A DNA stretch of 64,000 nt from Bradyrhizobium sp. MOS002 (GCF_003020115.1 NZ_PYFX01000002.1:620001-684000); one strand, 5' to 3'; shown: positions 8,537-18,273, counted from the first letter of the stretch. Numbers and translations: made by a program. The notes: generated by a model not told the origin, from the sequence alone.

Positions 8537-9700
8537 TCAGCGCGCCGTGGCGAGCTGCGCGCGAACCGACTCCAGGAAGTGTTCGTAGGCGTAGTCCACG
8601 ATCTCGTTGAGTGATCGCGTTCGCGCGAACATCGCCTTGGCCTCGGCGAGAAACTCGTCGCGGGTCGGAATCTTCGGCAAATGCAGATGCGTCAGCGCAT
8701 CGACGCCTTCGTGCGCGCGACCCAGGATGTCGTGCAGCGTCGGCAGTTGCAACTGGGCCAAATCGGCTCGGCGGAGCGCCGACGAGATCGCGTGCGCCAG
8801 GGTCTGCGCATCGAAGCGTCCGGCAAGCTCGCGCGCCGCCCGGTTGATGACGCGTGCGCCGAGCGGCTGCTCGTTGCGCAGCACCTGCTCGGGCGGCGAC
8901 TTCATGTTCCAGACGATTCCGAACCAGGACAGCATCTTCAGGATGTAATAGGTGACGTCGATTTCCCACCAGCGAAAACCTTGCCGCACGCTGCTCTGGT
9001 AGGCGTGGTGATTGTTGTGCCAGCCCTCACCGAGGGTGAACAAGGCCAGCAGCCAATTGTTGCGGGAATCATCGCCGGTCACGTACCGCTTGCGTCCGTG
9101 CACATGGGCGAGGGAGTTGATGCAGAAGGTCGCGTGATAGACCAGCACGGTGCTCCACAGGAAGCCGACGACGAGACCGGACCATCCGGCAACCAGGAAG
9201 CAGAGCGCAGCCAGCGTCACGGCCGGCAGAAGTTCCAGCCGATGCAGCCACATCAGCTCGGGATAGGCGGCGAAATCGCCGACTTTCACGAGATCGGTCC
9301 CATCGTGTTCCCGGTAGAAAATCCAGCCGAGATGACTGTAGAGGAAGCCTCGATGACGCGGCGAATGCACGTCGTCTTCGGTATCGGAATGCAGATGATG
9401 ATGTCGATGCTTGGCCGCCCACCACAAAACGCTTTTCTGGGCGGTGCTTTGCGCGAGGCAGGCCAGGATGAACTGAAACACCCGGCCGGTCGCAAAGGCC
9501 CGATGGGAGAAATAGCGGTGGTAGCCTGCTCCGATTGCGAACATGCGCACGACATACAGTGAGGCGCAGATCGCGATGGCCTGCCAGGTAACGCCGGTCC
9601 AGATGGCCGCAATGCAGCCGAGATGGACCAGCAGGAACGGCAGTGCGGAGGGATACATGATGTCGTCGTGTTGGTCGTCGGCGGAGGCGTTGGGCGACAT
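8537..9700 (-). CDS. Membrane fatty-acid (acyl) desaturase
   Basis: A 387-residue integral membrane di-iron desaturase. The three histidine boxes are present in order: HRYFSH, HRHHH and HNNHH (within EGWHNNHHAY). Four or more hydrophobic spans surround them. This is the Delta-9 acyl desaturase type that introduces a double bond into a fatty acyl chain at the inner membrane. The start MSPNASADD at 9700 gives the normal family beginning, and longer frames add an unlikely Arg/Pro-rich leader. After the catalytic region there is a C-terminal extension of about 90 residues, largely helical, that the core enzyme does not need. The CysE-like gene is transcribed divergently. Confidence 0.88.
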   Translation of the reverse strand: MSPNASADDQHDDIMYPSALPFLLVHLGCIAAIWTGVTWQAIAICASLYVVRMFAIGAGYHRYFSHRAFATGRVFQFILACLAQSTAQKSVLWWAAKHRHHHLHSDTEDDVHSPRHRGFLYSHLGWIFYREHDGTDLVKVGDFAAYPELMWLHRLELLPAVTLAALCFLVAGWSGLVVGFLWSTVLVYHATFCINSLAHVHGRKRYVTGDDSRNNWLLALFTLGEGWHNNHHAYQSSVRQGFRWWEIDVTYYILKMLSWFGIVWNMKSPPEQVLRNEQPLGARVINRAARELAGRFDAQTLAHAISSALRRADLAQLQLPTLHDILGRAHEGVDALTHLHLPKIPTRDEFLAEAKAMFARTRSLNEIVDYAYEHFLESVRAQLATAR

Positions 9701-10013
9701 GTATTGGCGTGACCTTGGATGACGGGGATCCGGGCTTCGCTTCGGCAGCACTGAGGGCCGCTGTGTGCGACAAACCCGGGGATGGCGGACCACTGCGGGG
9801 CCTTGAACGAGATACTGCCTGAACAACCCGGGCCAGCGCGGCAGCACGAACCTGAGACCATAGCTTCGGCCGGGAACTCGACTGCCTCCATATATATGAT
9901 CCGGGCCGCCTGGCATGCAAGCTCGTAGCCTCACGGGGCGCGTGGCGCGCGGGCCGCCGACGGTCTATATTCGACAGTGAAAAGGAAGCGTCAAAACACC
10001 GCAGGCGGCAACG
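9701..10013. other. Intergenic region between desaturase and cysE-like gene
   Basis: These 313 bases separate two divergent starts. I see no gene with both a ribosome binding site and family similarity, and no clear palindrome. Promoters for both flanking genes presumably lie here. Confidence 0.3.
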
Positions 10014-10781
10014 ATGACGGCAGCTGCGATCATGCCGAGCGAGAGCCTCTGGCAGACGATCCGCGACGAGGCGCAGCGCGCAGCGGCAGCCGACCCCATG
10101 TTCGGCAAGGCTCTTGTCGGTCTCATCCTCGCCCATGACGATTTTACCGCCGCACTGTCCGACCTGATCGGGCGCCGGCTTGGCGACGGCGCAGCCGAAC
10201 GCGAGCGCTTCGCGACATTTTCCCGCGACGCCTTTGGTAGCCAGCCGGACCTGATCGAGACGGCCGGCCGCGACTTGCAAGCCATCGTGCTCCGCGATCC
10301 CGCCATCGCCGGAGTGCTGGCGCCGCTGCTGCATTTCAAGGGCTATGTCGCCTTGCAGGCCTGGCGTGTCTCGAACTGGCTCTGGCATCATGACCATCGC
10401 GACGCCGCGCTGCTGTTTCAGAACGAGGCGTCGAACGTCCTGCAGGTCAGCATTCATCCGGCGGCGAGCCTGGGATCGTCGGTGTATCTCGACCACGCCA
10501 CCGGCATCGTGATCGGTGCCAATGTGGTGATCGGCGACGCGGCCACCATCCTTCAGAACGTCAGCATCGGTCGCGGCACGGAACTGCCGGCCCGCTCGCC
10601 TCGCATTGGTCGCGGCGTTTTCATCGGCTCCGGCGCGACCATTCTCGGCAACGTCCAGATCGGCGATTTTGCAAAGATCGGCGCCGACACCGTCGTGACG
10701 AGCGACGTGCCCCGGGGTTGCACCGCCATCGGTAATCCGGCGCGGCTGATCAATTGCCCCGAACCCGCCTCCGCGGCCTGA
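10014..10781 (+). CDS. cysE: Serine O-acetyltransferase-like protein (CysE family)
   Basis: The 255-residue protein has the N-terminal helical domain of CysE (ESLWQTIRDEA to about residue 125, including FKGYVALQAWRVSNWLW) and a C-terminal left-handed beta helix of hexapeptide repeats (VVIGDAATILQNVSIG, VFIGSGATILGNVQIG). CysE acetylates serine with acetyl-CoA as the first step of cysteine synthesis. The catalytic LDH-ATG histidine is present at about H161. At the second active-site histidine, where E. coli has GGDRHPKI, this protein reads PARSPRIG, with Ser at about 195. It may therefore be a paralogue with altered substrate or low SAT activity. No cysK is adjacent. Confidence 0.75.
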   Translation: MTAAAIMPSESLWQTIRDEAQRAAAADPMFGKALVGLILAHDDFTAALSDLIGRRLGDGAAERERFATFSRDAFGSQPDLIETAGRDLQAIVLRDPAIAGVLAPLLHFKGYVALQAWRVSNWLWHHDHRDAALLFQNEASNVLQVSIHPAASLGSSVYLDHATGIVIGANVVIGDAATILQNVSIGRGTELPARSPRIGRGVFIGSGATILGNVQIGDFAKIGADTVVTSDVPRGCTAIGNPARLINCPEPASAA

Positions 10782-11201
10782 CGCCCCTCGAAAAGGCGGG
10801 CGGCGTGGCGAACGCGGCGGGCAGCCGGTTCCGCGCGCTCAGTCTCCGCCGGCGGGGTCGGACCGCCGCGCCACCCATCCCCCTGCGCTGCCTACCTTTC
10901 CCGCACTCAAATTCGTCTGCGGTAACCTAGCATTAACCATCGCCGGGCTCTGGTAATTGCGGACAATCGCGCCCAAAGCCTGAAGTCTGAGCCTTGGGGT
11001 CGGGCCCATAGTTTTGACATCTTGGCAGGGAATGCAGGCGGCCGGCTTTGGACGAGCCCTGCACCCCAGAAAGACAAGGCTTTGAGCGGGCTTGCCGGCC
11101 GCGCCGGTTCTAGCGCGGCTATTGGGGAACCGGCGGCCATTTGCTGGCCGGGACATTAGGTCGGGACATCAGGTAACGATCGCCTTGAGAGGATACTGCT
11201 T
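10782..11201. other. Intergenic region upstream of tolQ with a TTAACCAT half-site
   Basis: These 420 bases hold no convincing gene. CATTAACCAT at 10931-10940 contains TTAACCAT, which resembles a half-site for the cell-cycle regulator CtrA. The same ten bases occur again before pal. A TTGACA at 11014-11019 has no good partner -10. The ybgC and ruv genes that often precede tolQ in alphaproteobacteria are not here. Confidence 0.35.
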
Positions 11202-11918
11202 ATGAATCCGGCCGACGTGGCTCAGTCAGCCCTTCCGGTTGCCGCTTCCGCGGACGTGTCGCTGATCGCGCTGTTCTGGCAGGCTCACTGGATCGTGAAA
11301 GCGGTGATGCTGGGGCTTCTCGCCTGCTCGGTCTGGGTCTGGGCGATCGCCATCGACAAAATCTTCCTGTTTGCCCGCACCCGCCGCTCGATGGACCGTT
11401 TCGAGCAGGCCTTCTGGTCCGGCGAGTCGATCGAAGACCTCTATCGCACGCTCTCGGCCAAGCCGACGCATTCCATGGCGGCCTGCTTCGTCGCGGCGAT
11501 GCGCGAATGGAAGCGTTCGTTCGAGAGCCAGGCCCGCTCGGTCGCAGGCCTTCAGATGCGCATCGACAAGGTCATGAATGTCTCGATCGCCCGCGAGGTC
11601 GAGCGGCTGGAACGCCGGCTGCTGGTGCTCGCCACCGTCGGCTCCGCAGGCCCCTTCGTCGGCCTGTTCGGCACCGTTTGGGGCATCATGTCGAGCTTCC
11701 AGTCGATCGCGGCGTCGAAAAATACCTCCCTGGCGGTGGTGGCCCCCGGTATCGCGGAGGCGCTGTTTGCGACCGCCGTCGGCCTTATCGCCGCCATTCC
11801 TGCCACTATTTTCTACAATAAGTTCACCTCCGAGGTGAACCGGCAGGCCCAGCGGCTCGAAGGCTTCGCCGATGAATTTTCAGCCATCCTGTCGCGCCAG
11901 ATCGACGAGCGGGGCTGA
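11202..11918 (+). CDS. tolQ: Tol-Pal system protein TolQ
   Basis: A 238-residue MotA/TolQ/ExbB-family inner membrane protein. Three membrane segments are visible: about residues 24-52, 140-166 (LATVGSAGPFVGLFGTVWG) and 180-207 (GIAEALFATAVGLIAAIPA). A long cytoplasmic loop lies between the first two. TolQ forms the proton-driven motor with TolR that energises TolA for outer-membrane constriction at division. GAGAGGA precedes the ATG. It begins the run tolQ-tolR-tolA-tolB with short gaps. The conserved TVWGIM and AIPA motifs support TolQ over a generic ExbB, as does the gene order. Confidence 0.96.
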   Translation: MNPADVAQSALPVAASADVSLIALFWQAHWIVKAVMLGLLACSVWVWAIAIDKIFLFARTRRSMDRFEQAFWSGESIEDLYRTLSAKPTHSMAACFVAAMREWKRSFESQARSVAGLQMRIDKVMNVSIAREVERLERRLLVLATVGSAGPFVGLFGTVWGIMSSFQSIAASKNTSLAVVAPGIAEALFATAVGLIAAIPATIFYNKFTSEVNRQAQRLEGFADEFSAILSRQIDERG

Positions 11919-11961
11919 CGGACGGCATGTATAGTGTGAAGGGCAATTTGGGCACCAGACC

Positions 11962-12411
11962 ATGGGCATGAACGTTGCGAGTTCGTCCGGAGGCGGTGGG
12001 CGCCGTGGCCGGCGCAAGCCGGTCGTGGCCGAGATCAACGTCACGCCGATGGTGGACGTGATGCTGGTGCTGCTCATCATCTTCATGGTGTCGGCGCCGA
12101 TGCTGACGGTCGGCGTGCCGCTCGACCTGCCGCAGACCCAGGCCAAGAGCCTCGAAAACAACGACCAGAAGCCGATCCAGATGTCAGTGGACATCAAGGG
12201 CAAGGTGTTCATCAACGACGCCGAGATCGCGATCAACGAACTGATCCCGAAGCTGAAGGCGATCACGGACGCGCGCGGAGGGCTTGAGGAACGCATCTAT
12301 CTGCGTGCCGACAAGAAGGCCGATTACGGGACGGTGGCCAAGGTGATGGGCCAGTTGTCCGGCGCAGGATTCAAGAAGCTGGCGCTCGTCACGGAAGCGG
12401 ATCAGGGGTAG
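11962..12411 (+). CDS. tolR: Tol-Pal system protein TolR
   Basis: This 149-residue ExbD/TolR protein has a short basic cytoplasmic start (GGGRRGRRKPVVAEINVTPM). It has one membrane segment (about residues 30-50, MVDVMLVLLIIFMVSAPML) with the motor aspartate in MVDVML, and a periplasmic domain ending KLALVTEADQG. It acts with TolQ as the proton channel of the Tol complex. It starts 43 bases after tolQ, and tolA starts three bases after its stop. Confidence 0.96.
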   Translation: MGMNVASSSGGGGRRGRRKPVVAEINVTPMVDVMLVLLIIFMVSAPMLTVGVPLDLPQTQAKSLENNDQKPIQMSVDIKGKVFINDAEIAINELIPKLKAITDARGGLEERIYLRADKKADYGTVAKVMGQLSGAGFKKLALVTEADQG

Positions 12412-12414
12412 CCC

Positions 12415-13386
12415 GTGAAGGTGAAGGTCGACAAGACACTCGTTGCGTCGATTGCCCTCCACGTCCTCGTGCTGGGATGGGGGCTCGTCACCTTTAGCAG
12501 CAGGGCCTTCGTGCCGGCGGAAGAGTCGCTGCCGATCGACATCATCTCCACCGACCAGCTCGCGCAGATGATGTCGGGGCAGAAGACCGGCGACAAGAAA
12601 GAGCCGAAGCCGAAGGTCGAGAAGATCGCGGAAGCCAAGCCCGAGGAAGATGCCGTCGGCAAGGTCACCGAGAAGAAAGAGCTGATCAAGACCAACTCGA
12701 CGCCTGAGCCGCCGCCGAAGCCGGTGGAGAAGCCGGTCGAGAAGAAGCCCGAGCCGCCGAAGCCCGTGGCTGAGGCGAAGCCCAAAGAAGAACCTAAGCA
12801 AGAGCCGAAGCCTCCGGAAAAGAAGCCTGATCCGGCCAAGGAAGATCCGATCGCCGAGCTCCAGAAGAAGCTGGAGACCAAGAAGCCGCCGCCCAAGCCG
12901 CCTGAGCAAAAGGTCGCGGCGGTGCAGCCGCCGCAGCAGCCGAAGCCCAAGGAGCGCAGCTTCGATCCCGCGCAGATCCAGCGTGATCTCGACAAGCGCG
13001 CCGCGACCCGGCACGAACTCGCCGGCTCGACGCTGAATGCGTCGGCCTCGCTGGGATCGACGACCGGAACGGCCGCCAACAACATTGCGACCTGGCGGGG
13101 GGCGTTCCAGGGGGCGGTGAAGCGCTGCTTCACGCCGACCTATAACGGGCAGGATGCAGATCAATACGAAGCCGACATCGACATTCCCATGAAGATCGAC
13201 GGATCGCTCGCATCCGAGCCGATCGTCGTCGCGGTGAGGGGACCGTCGCGGTCGATCGCACAGGCGGTGGCGGAGAGTGCCAGACGCGCCATCGTGCAGT
13301 GTGCGGCCTATTCCTTCATGCCGAAGCAGCAATATGAGAGCTGGAAGCTCATTCCGATGACTTTCGGCCTGAAAGACATGTTGTGA
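12415..13386 (+). CDS. tolA: Cell envelope protein TolA
   Basis: The 323-residue protein has the TolA layout. One N-terminal membrane anchor is present ([15 protein letters not shown], about residues 11-27). A long Pro/Lys/Glu/Ala-rich region runs from about 50 to 200 (repeats such as [16 protein letters not shown]). A C-terminal domain of about 110 residues follows, containing [15 protein letters not shown] and the family's conserved Cys pair. It spans the periplasm and couples TolQR to TolB and Pal. It uses a GTG start three bases after tolR. The stop overlaps the next start as GTGA, so translation is likely coupled to tolB. Confidence 0.93.
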   Translation: MKVKVDKTLVASIALHVLVLGWGLVTFSSRAFVPAEESLPIDIISTDQLAQMMSGQKTGDKKEPKPKVEKIAEAKPEEDAVGKVTEKKELIKTNSTPEPPPKPVEKPVEKKPEPPKPVAEAKPKEEPKQEPKPPEKKPDPAKEDPIAELQKKLETKKPPPKPPEQKVAAVQPPQQPKPKERSFDPAQIQRDLDKRAATRHELAGSTLNASASLGSTTGTAANNIATWRGAFQGAVKRCFTPTYNGQDADQYEADIDIPMKIDGSLASEPIVVAVRGPSRSIAQAVAESARRAIVQCAAYSFMPKQQYESWKLIPMTFGLKDML

Positions 13387-14774
13387 CATCCGAACAAAAG
13401 AATTTTGCGATGAATGACGTTCGATCGATGAACCGCCGCCGCTTCATGACCCTGACCGGATCGACGCTCGCGATGCTGGGGAGCGGACAGGCATTCGCCC
13501 AGCAGCCGCAGGGACGGCTCCGCATCGATCCCACCGAGTTTCGGCCGATTCCGATCGCGATCACCAATTTCGTGCCGGGCTCGCCGGCCGACGGCGAGGT
13601 CGGAAACGGCGTCACCCAGGTCATTACCAACAATCTGAAGCGCTCGGGCCTGTTCGCGCCCGTCGACCAGGCCGCCTTCATCGAGCGCATCAGCAACATC
13701 GACGTCGCGCCGCAATTCGAGAACTGGAAAACCCTCAACGCGCAGGCCCTCGTCACCGGCCGCATGACGCGGCAGCCGGACGGCCGCCTCAAGGCCGAAT
13801 TCCGCTTGTGGGACGTGGTCACCGGCCAGCAGCTCGCCGGCCAACAATATTTCACCTCGCCGGAATATTGGCGCCGGATCGCCCACATCATCTCCGACCA
13901 AATCTATGAGAAGCTGACCGGCGAGAAGGGCTATTTCGACAGCCGCGTAGTGTTCGTGGACGAGACCGGGCCGAAGGAGCGCCGCGTCAAGCGGCTCGCG
14001 ATGATGGACCAGGACGGCGCCAATGTGCGCTATCTGACCCGCGGCTCCGACCTCGTGCTGACGCCGCGCTTCTCGCCGAACTCGCAAGAGATCACCTACA
14101 TGGAATTCGGCCAGGGCGATCCGAAGGTCTACCTGTTCAACATCGAGACCGGCCAGCGCGAGATCGTCGGCAACTTCCCGGGCATGACCTTTGCGCCGAG
14201 GTTCTCGCCGGACGGCCAGCGCGTCATCATGAGCCTGCAGCAGGGCGGCAATTCCAACCTGTTCGTGATGGATCTGCGCTCGCGCTCGACCACGCGCCTC
14301 ACCGACACGCCCGCGATTGACACCTCTCCTTCCTACTCCCCGGACGGCACCCGCATCTGCTTCGAGTCCGATCGCGGCGGCAGATCGCAGATCTATGTCA
14401 TGGCAGCGGGCGGCGGAGCGGCGCAGCGCATCTCCTTCTCGAAGGACGACAACAACGCCACCTATTCGACCCCGGTGTGGTCGCCGCGCGGCGATTACAT
14501 CGCCTTCACCAGGCAAGGTGGCGGACAGTTCTCGATCGGCGTCATGAAGCCGGATGGCTCCGGCGAACGGCTTCTCACCTCCGGCTACCACAACGAAGGT
14601 CCGACCTTCTCGCCGAACGGCCGCGTGCTGATGTTCTTCCGCGATCCCGGCGGCAGCGGCGGGCCATCGCTGTTCTCCGTCGACATCTCGGGACGCAACG
14701 AGCTGAAGGTGCCGACGCCGGGCTTCGCCTCCGACCCGGCATGGTCGCCGCTCTTGTCCTCGACATCGGGCTAG
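13383..14774 (+). CDS. tolB: Tol-Pal system beta propeller protein TolB
   Basis: TolB here is 463 residues: an N-terminal domain ([21 protein letters not shown] onward) and a six-bladed propeller with repeated FSPDG/FSPNG-type motifs ([47 protein letters not shown]). It is periplasmic and binds Pal and TolA. The GTG at 13383 overlaps the tolA stop by four bases; ATG 13410 is an alternative. The signal region contains NRRRFM at residues 17-22 before a hydrophobic stretch and AFA-QQ. This resembles a twin-arginine signal, unlike the Sec signal of E. coli TolB. Confidence 0.95.
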   Translation: MTSEQKNFAMNDVRSMNRRRFMTLTGSTLAMLGSGQAFAQQPQGRLRIDPTEFRPIPIAITNFVPGSPADGEVGNGVTQVITNNLKRSGLFAPVDQAAFIERISNIDVAPQFENWKTLNAQALVTGRMTRQPDGRLKAEFRLWDVVTGQQLAGQQYFTSPEYWRRIAHIISDQIYEKLTGEKGYFDSRVVFVDETGPKERRVKRLAMMDQDGANVRYLTRGSDLVLTPRFSPNSQEITYMEFGQGDPKVYLFNIETGQREIVGNFPGMTFAPRFSPDGQRVIMSLQQGGNSNLFVMDLRSRSTTRLTDTPAIDTSPSYSPDGTRICFESDRGGRSQIYVMAAGGGAAQRISFSKDDNNATYSTPVWSPRGDYIAFTRQGGGQFSIGVMKPDGSGERLLTSGYHNEGPTFSPNGRVLMFFRDPGGSGGPSLFSVDISGRNELKVPTPGFASDPAWSPLLSSTSG

Positions 14775-15017
14775 CCCCCCGTCCTCGGTGCGCGATGATT
14801 TGACCGTGCGCCTTTTTCGAAAACTTGGCGCGATGTTTCCCCGCAATAATTGTTCTTTAAGGTTGCACTCGGCAAACTTTTCCCATGGGTTTGTTTCTAT
14901 TGATGTATTTCGATTATTGGTCGCTCAAAACAACTCGACTTTAACGATGTTCCCTCAGAAAGACTTCATACCGGATCGGTAAAACTGCGCTCCAGACAGG
15001 ACGCGCGTAAACACCAG

Positions 15018-17348
15018 ATGCAGTTTGCAAGTCAGAGCGGAGAGCCGGAACAGCGGCCGCCGAAAACTTCGGCGGCGCAAATCGATTCGCTGTTCGAAGC
15101 GCCGGGTCCGTTGCTGGCCGGACTCATTTTCGTGTCGATCGGTGCGGCCCTCACCGCGCTGAGGACCGGCGAGCCGCTGATCTGGGCGTGTGTCGCGCTT
15201 CTTGTCCTGGCCGGGACCGCGCGGGCGATCGACCTGCGCCTCTATCAGGCACGTCAGGCGGTCATGACCGTCGGGGCGGCCGCACGCTGGCAGAAGCGCT
15301 ATCAGATCGGGGCAAAGATCCAGGCGGCTGCGATCGGCATCTGGTGCGCCACTGCCCTGTTGGCCACGGACGACGCCGTAGCCCACATGATCGCCTTGTC
15401 GGTCACCACCGGAATCGCGGCGGGCGGCGCGGGCAGGGCATACGGCCGGCCTGCGATCTTCCACCTCCAGGCCGTGCTGATTTTCGGCCCGGCCGTGCTT
15501 GCCTTGGCGCTGCGTGGAACGCCCTACTATATCGCGATGGCGCTGGTCAGCGCCGCGTTCCTGATGGCAATCATGCAGCTCTCGGTGAATCTGCACCGAA
15601 TCTTCATGGGAGCGGTCGTGGCGCGGGAGCGTGAAGCCGCGCTCGCCGGCCAGTTCGACACGGCGCTGAACAACATGCCGCACGGCCTCTGCATGTTCCG
15701 CGTCGACGGACAGCTGGCGGTCATGAACCACCGCTTCGGCGCAATGATGAATCTGCCGGAAGGCCTTGCGCAGCGCGGCATCAACGCCCGTGACATCGTC
15801 GCGGCGTGCGTGAGTGCCGGATCCATCTCAGCTGGGAGCGGCGAGCGGATCGTCGCGGACATCGAGAGTTCGCAAGCCACGGAGATCATCACCGCCGATC
15901 CCGATACGCAGCGAAACCGGTCGTTGTCCTGGACTGTCCAGCCGATGGCTGACGGTGGCGCGGTCGTGCTGCTCGAGGACATTACCGACCGTCGCAGCGC
16001 CGAAGCCAAAATTACGCATCTGGCGCGCTACGACGACCTCACAGCGCTCCCCAACCGCGTTCATTTCCGCGATGAGATCGAAAGGCTGCTGGCGATCTCG
16101 CACGACGCCGAGCGCCTGTCCGCGCTGCTGTTCGTCGACCTCGACCAGTTCAAGCAGGTGAACGATACGCTCGGCCATCCCTGCGGCGACCAGCTCCTGT
16201 GCGCGGTCGCCAACCGCCTGCGCGAGATGCTGCGCCCTGAGGATTTCGTCGCCCGCTTCGGCGGCGACGAATTCGTCGTGTTCCAGCAGAACATCAGTTC
16301 GGCCGAGGACGCCGCAAGTCTCGCCCGCCGCATCGTCGAGCGGCTGAGCGAGCGCTACCGCATCGATAATCATCTGGTCGAGATCGGCGCCAGCGTCGGC
16401 ATCGCGTTGACCGCGCCGGAGGGCGTCAGCGCGGACACGCTGCTCAAGAACGCCGACATGGCGCTGTACCGGGCCAAGGCCGACGGTCGCGGCACCTTCT
16501 GCTTCTTCCGCGACGAGATGGCGGCCACCGTCGAGGCGCGCCGCATCCTCGAGCTCGATCTGCGCAAGGCGCTCGCCAACGAGGAGTTCGAGCTGTTTTA
16601 CCAGCCGCTGGTCAATCTGAAGTCCGGCAAGATCACGACGTGCGAGGCGCTGCTGCGCTGGAATCATCCGGTGCGGGGCACGGTTTCGCCGGTCGACATC
16701 ATCCCGGTCGCCGAGGACATGGGGCTGATCGTCGATCTCGGCCGCTGGATTCTGCGCCGCGCCTGCATGGAATGCATGAAATGGCCGGAGGGCGTCAGCG
16801 TCGCCGTGAACTTCTCGCCGCAGCAATTCCACCAGCGCGACGTCTTGAGCGAAATCCGCTATGCGCTCGAGGTTTCGGGGCTGCCGGCGCATCGGCTGGA
16901 GATCGAGATCACGGAATCCTCGCTGTTGCGCAACACCCAGCTCACGCACGACATCCTGTCGCAATTGCATGCGATCGGCGTGCGCATTTCGCTGGATGAT
17001 TTCGGCACCGGCTATTCGAGCCTCAGCTACCTGCACAATTTCCCGATGCAGAAGGTGAAGATCGACCGCTCCTTCCTCGAAGGCATCGATGCCGATCGGC
17101 CGCTGACGCTGCTGCGCGGCGTGGCGCGGCTGTCGGCCGATCTCGGCATGGCGGTCGTGGTCGAGGGCATCGAGACCAATGATCAGCTCGAGCTGATCAG
17201 CGCCGACGGCACCGTGACCGAAGGGCAGGGCTATCTGTTCAGCCGGCCGGTGCCGGCAGTCCGGATTCGCCAGTTGCTCAATGCCTCGCATGGCCGTCGC
17301 GGGGCTGAGGACCAGCTCGTCATAGTGTCCTCGCGATCGATCGCCTGA
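15018..17348 (+). CDS. Membrane PAS-GGDEF-EAL protein (c-di-GMP turnover)
   Basis: The 776-residue protein begins with about six hydrophobic segments (residues about 25-200). A PAS-like domain follows (LNNMPHGLCMFRVDG, about 210-320), then GGDEF (about 330-490) and EAL (about 505-750). The cyclase motif is intact as ARFGGDEFVVF, with an RPED product-inhibition site exactly five residues before GGDEF. The EAL domain retains EALLRWNHP, NFSPQQF, EIEITES, DDFGTGYSS and KIDRSF. It could therefore both make and break c-di-GMP. It lies between tolB and the FeeM-like gene, all on the plus strand, and so is embedded in the tol-pal locus. A 243-base gap separates it from tolB, so it may have its own promoter. 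Confidence 0.92.
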   Translation: MQFASQSGEPEQRPPKTSAAQIDSLFEAPGPLLAGLIFVSIGAALTALRTGEPLIWACVALLVLAGTARAIDLRLYQARQAVMTVGAAARWQKRYQIGAKIQAAAIGIWCATALLATDDAVAHMIALSVTTGIAAGGAGRAYGRPAIFHLQAVLIFGPAVLALALRGTPYYIAMALVSAAFLMAIMQLSVNLHRIFMGAVVAREREAALAGQFDTALNNMPHGLCMFRVDGQLAVMNHRFGAMMNLPEGLAQRGINARDIVAACVSAGSISAGSGERIVADIESSQATEIITADPDTQRNRSLSWTVQPMADGGAVVLLEDITDRRSAEAKITHLARYDDLTALPNRVHFRDEIERLLAISHDAERLSALLFVDLDQFKQVNDTLGHPCGDQLLCAVANRLREMLRPEDFVARFGGDEFVVFQQNISSAEDAASLARRIVERLSERYRIDNHLVEIGASVGIALTAPEGVSADTLLKNADMALYRAKADGRGTFCFFRDEMAATVEARRILELDLRKALANEEFELFYQPLVNLKSGKITTCEALLRWNHPVRGTVSPVDIIPVAEDMGLIVDLGRWILRRACMECMKWPEGVSVAVNFSPQQFHQRDVLSEIRYALEVSGLPAHRLEIEITESSLLRNTQLTHDILSQLHAIGVRISLDDFGTGYSSLSYLHNFPMQKVKIDRSFLEGIDADRPLTLLRGVARLSADLGMAVVVEGIETNDQLELISADGTVTEGQGYLFSRPVPAVRIRQLLNASHGRRGAEDQLVIVSSRSIA

Positions 17349-17449
17349 TCTTTCACCGCCCGCTTCTTCAACGCCTTTGGCTCTTGTTCGCCCGTGTTTT
17401 TGCGGGCCGCAAAGGTTAACCCTAACGTTTCTAAGCCTTTGCAATTCCG

Positions 17450-17464
17450 TTAATGAACCATTAA
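17450..17464 (+). promoter_or_regulatory. Perfect TTAA-N7-TTAA box (CtrA-type)
   Basis: TTAA at 17450-17453 and TTAA at 17461-17464 are separated by exactly seven bases, matching the full CtrA consensus. The box is 45 bases upstream of the FeeM-like start. A GGTTAACC palindrome at 17414-17421 lies just before it. Binding is inferred from the consensus only. Confidence 0.55.
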
Positions 17465-17508
17465 TCTTGCTGCACTCGCAGAAGTTGCTTGGAGTGTAGG
17501 GATACTGG

Positions 17509-18273
17509 ATGACGTCTGGAGCCGAACCGCAAACGGTGCTCCTTCCGCGGGGAGCCGCTCTGTTTGACCGCATCGATTACCGCCTCATCGAAACTCCTGA
17601 GGACCGAGACAACCTCTATCTGATGCGGTACCGGGCCTACCTGCACGCTGGGCTGATCGAGCCGTCCGAGTCGCGGCGCGTGACCGATCGCTTCGACGAT
17701 GCGCCAAACACCTGGAATTTCGGGGTCTATGTCGATGGAGAGCTCTGCAGCTCCGTTCGCATTCACGTCCTGACGTCGGACTGGCGGATGTCCTACACCA
17801 CCGAAGTGTTTGGCGACGTCCTGCATCCCCGCCTCGACCGCGGCGAAGTTCTCATCGATCCATGCCGGTTTGTTGCCGATCCCGAAAAGCACCAGCGTTT
17901 TCCGGAGCTGCCCTATCTGACGGTGCGGCTTGCTTTTGTGGCTTGCGATCATTTCAACGCCGACACCGGGCTGGCCATGATCCGGACCGACCATCAGGCG
18001 TTTTATCGCCGCATCTTCCTGCACGAGACCATTTCGCCGGAGCCCCGCGGGTTTCCGGGCTGGCCTACCAAGAAGGCCGTGCTGATGGCGTCCGATTTCC
18101 GGAACCAGCGGGAAAAGGTCCTGACGCGCTTTCCGATCATGCGCTCCAGCGCTTTTGAGCGGCGCATGTTGTTTCAACGCAGCGGCCCGCGCCAGGCGGC
18201 CCCGCGGCCGGTGTCGCTAGCCACCCAGCGGACCCCGGACGTAGCCGCCTCGGCAACGGGTTCTGCCCGCTAG
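17509..18273 (+). CDS. FeeM-like N-acyl amino acid synthase / acyltransferase
   Basis: A 254-residue protein of the GNAT-like FeeM / autoinducer-synthase-like group. Recognised parts are an N-terminal RLIETPEDRDNLYLMRYRAYLHAGLIEP, DRFDDAPNTWNFGVYVDGELCSSVRIH, a GEVLIDPCRFVADPE segment, and LPYLTVRLAFVACDHFNAD. The R-YRAY...S-RIH...E-.RF pattern parallels acyl-homoserine-lactone and N-acyl amino acid synthases, which join an acyl-ACP chain to an amine. Product and acceptor are unknown. No signal peptide is seen. The C-terminal 40 residues are Arg/Ala/Pro-rich. A CtrA-type box lies 45 bases ahead. Confidence 0.75.
   Translation: MTSGAEPQTVLLPRGAALFDRIDYRLIETPEDRDNLYLMRYRAYLHAGLIEPSESRRVTDRFDDAPNTWNFGVYVDGELCSSVRIHVLTSDWRMSYTTEVFGDVLHPRLDRGEVLIDPCRFVADPEKHQRFPELPYLTVRLAFVACDHFNADTGLAMIRTDHQAFYRRIFLHETISPEPRGFPGWPTKKAVLMASDFRNQREKVLTRFPIMRSSAFERRMLFQRSGPRQAAPRPVSLATQRTPDVAASATGSAR

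Noticed and set aside
11014..11042. TTGACA as the -35 of a tolQ promoter
   Set aside because: No acceptable -10 element lies at 15-19 bases, so I do not call a promoter.
10839..11156. A minus-strand frame of 105 codons upstream of tolQ
   Set aside because: Its composition is Arg/Gly/Pro-biased with no ribosome site and no family similarity, typical of an antisense frame in high-GC DNA.
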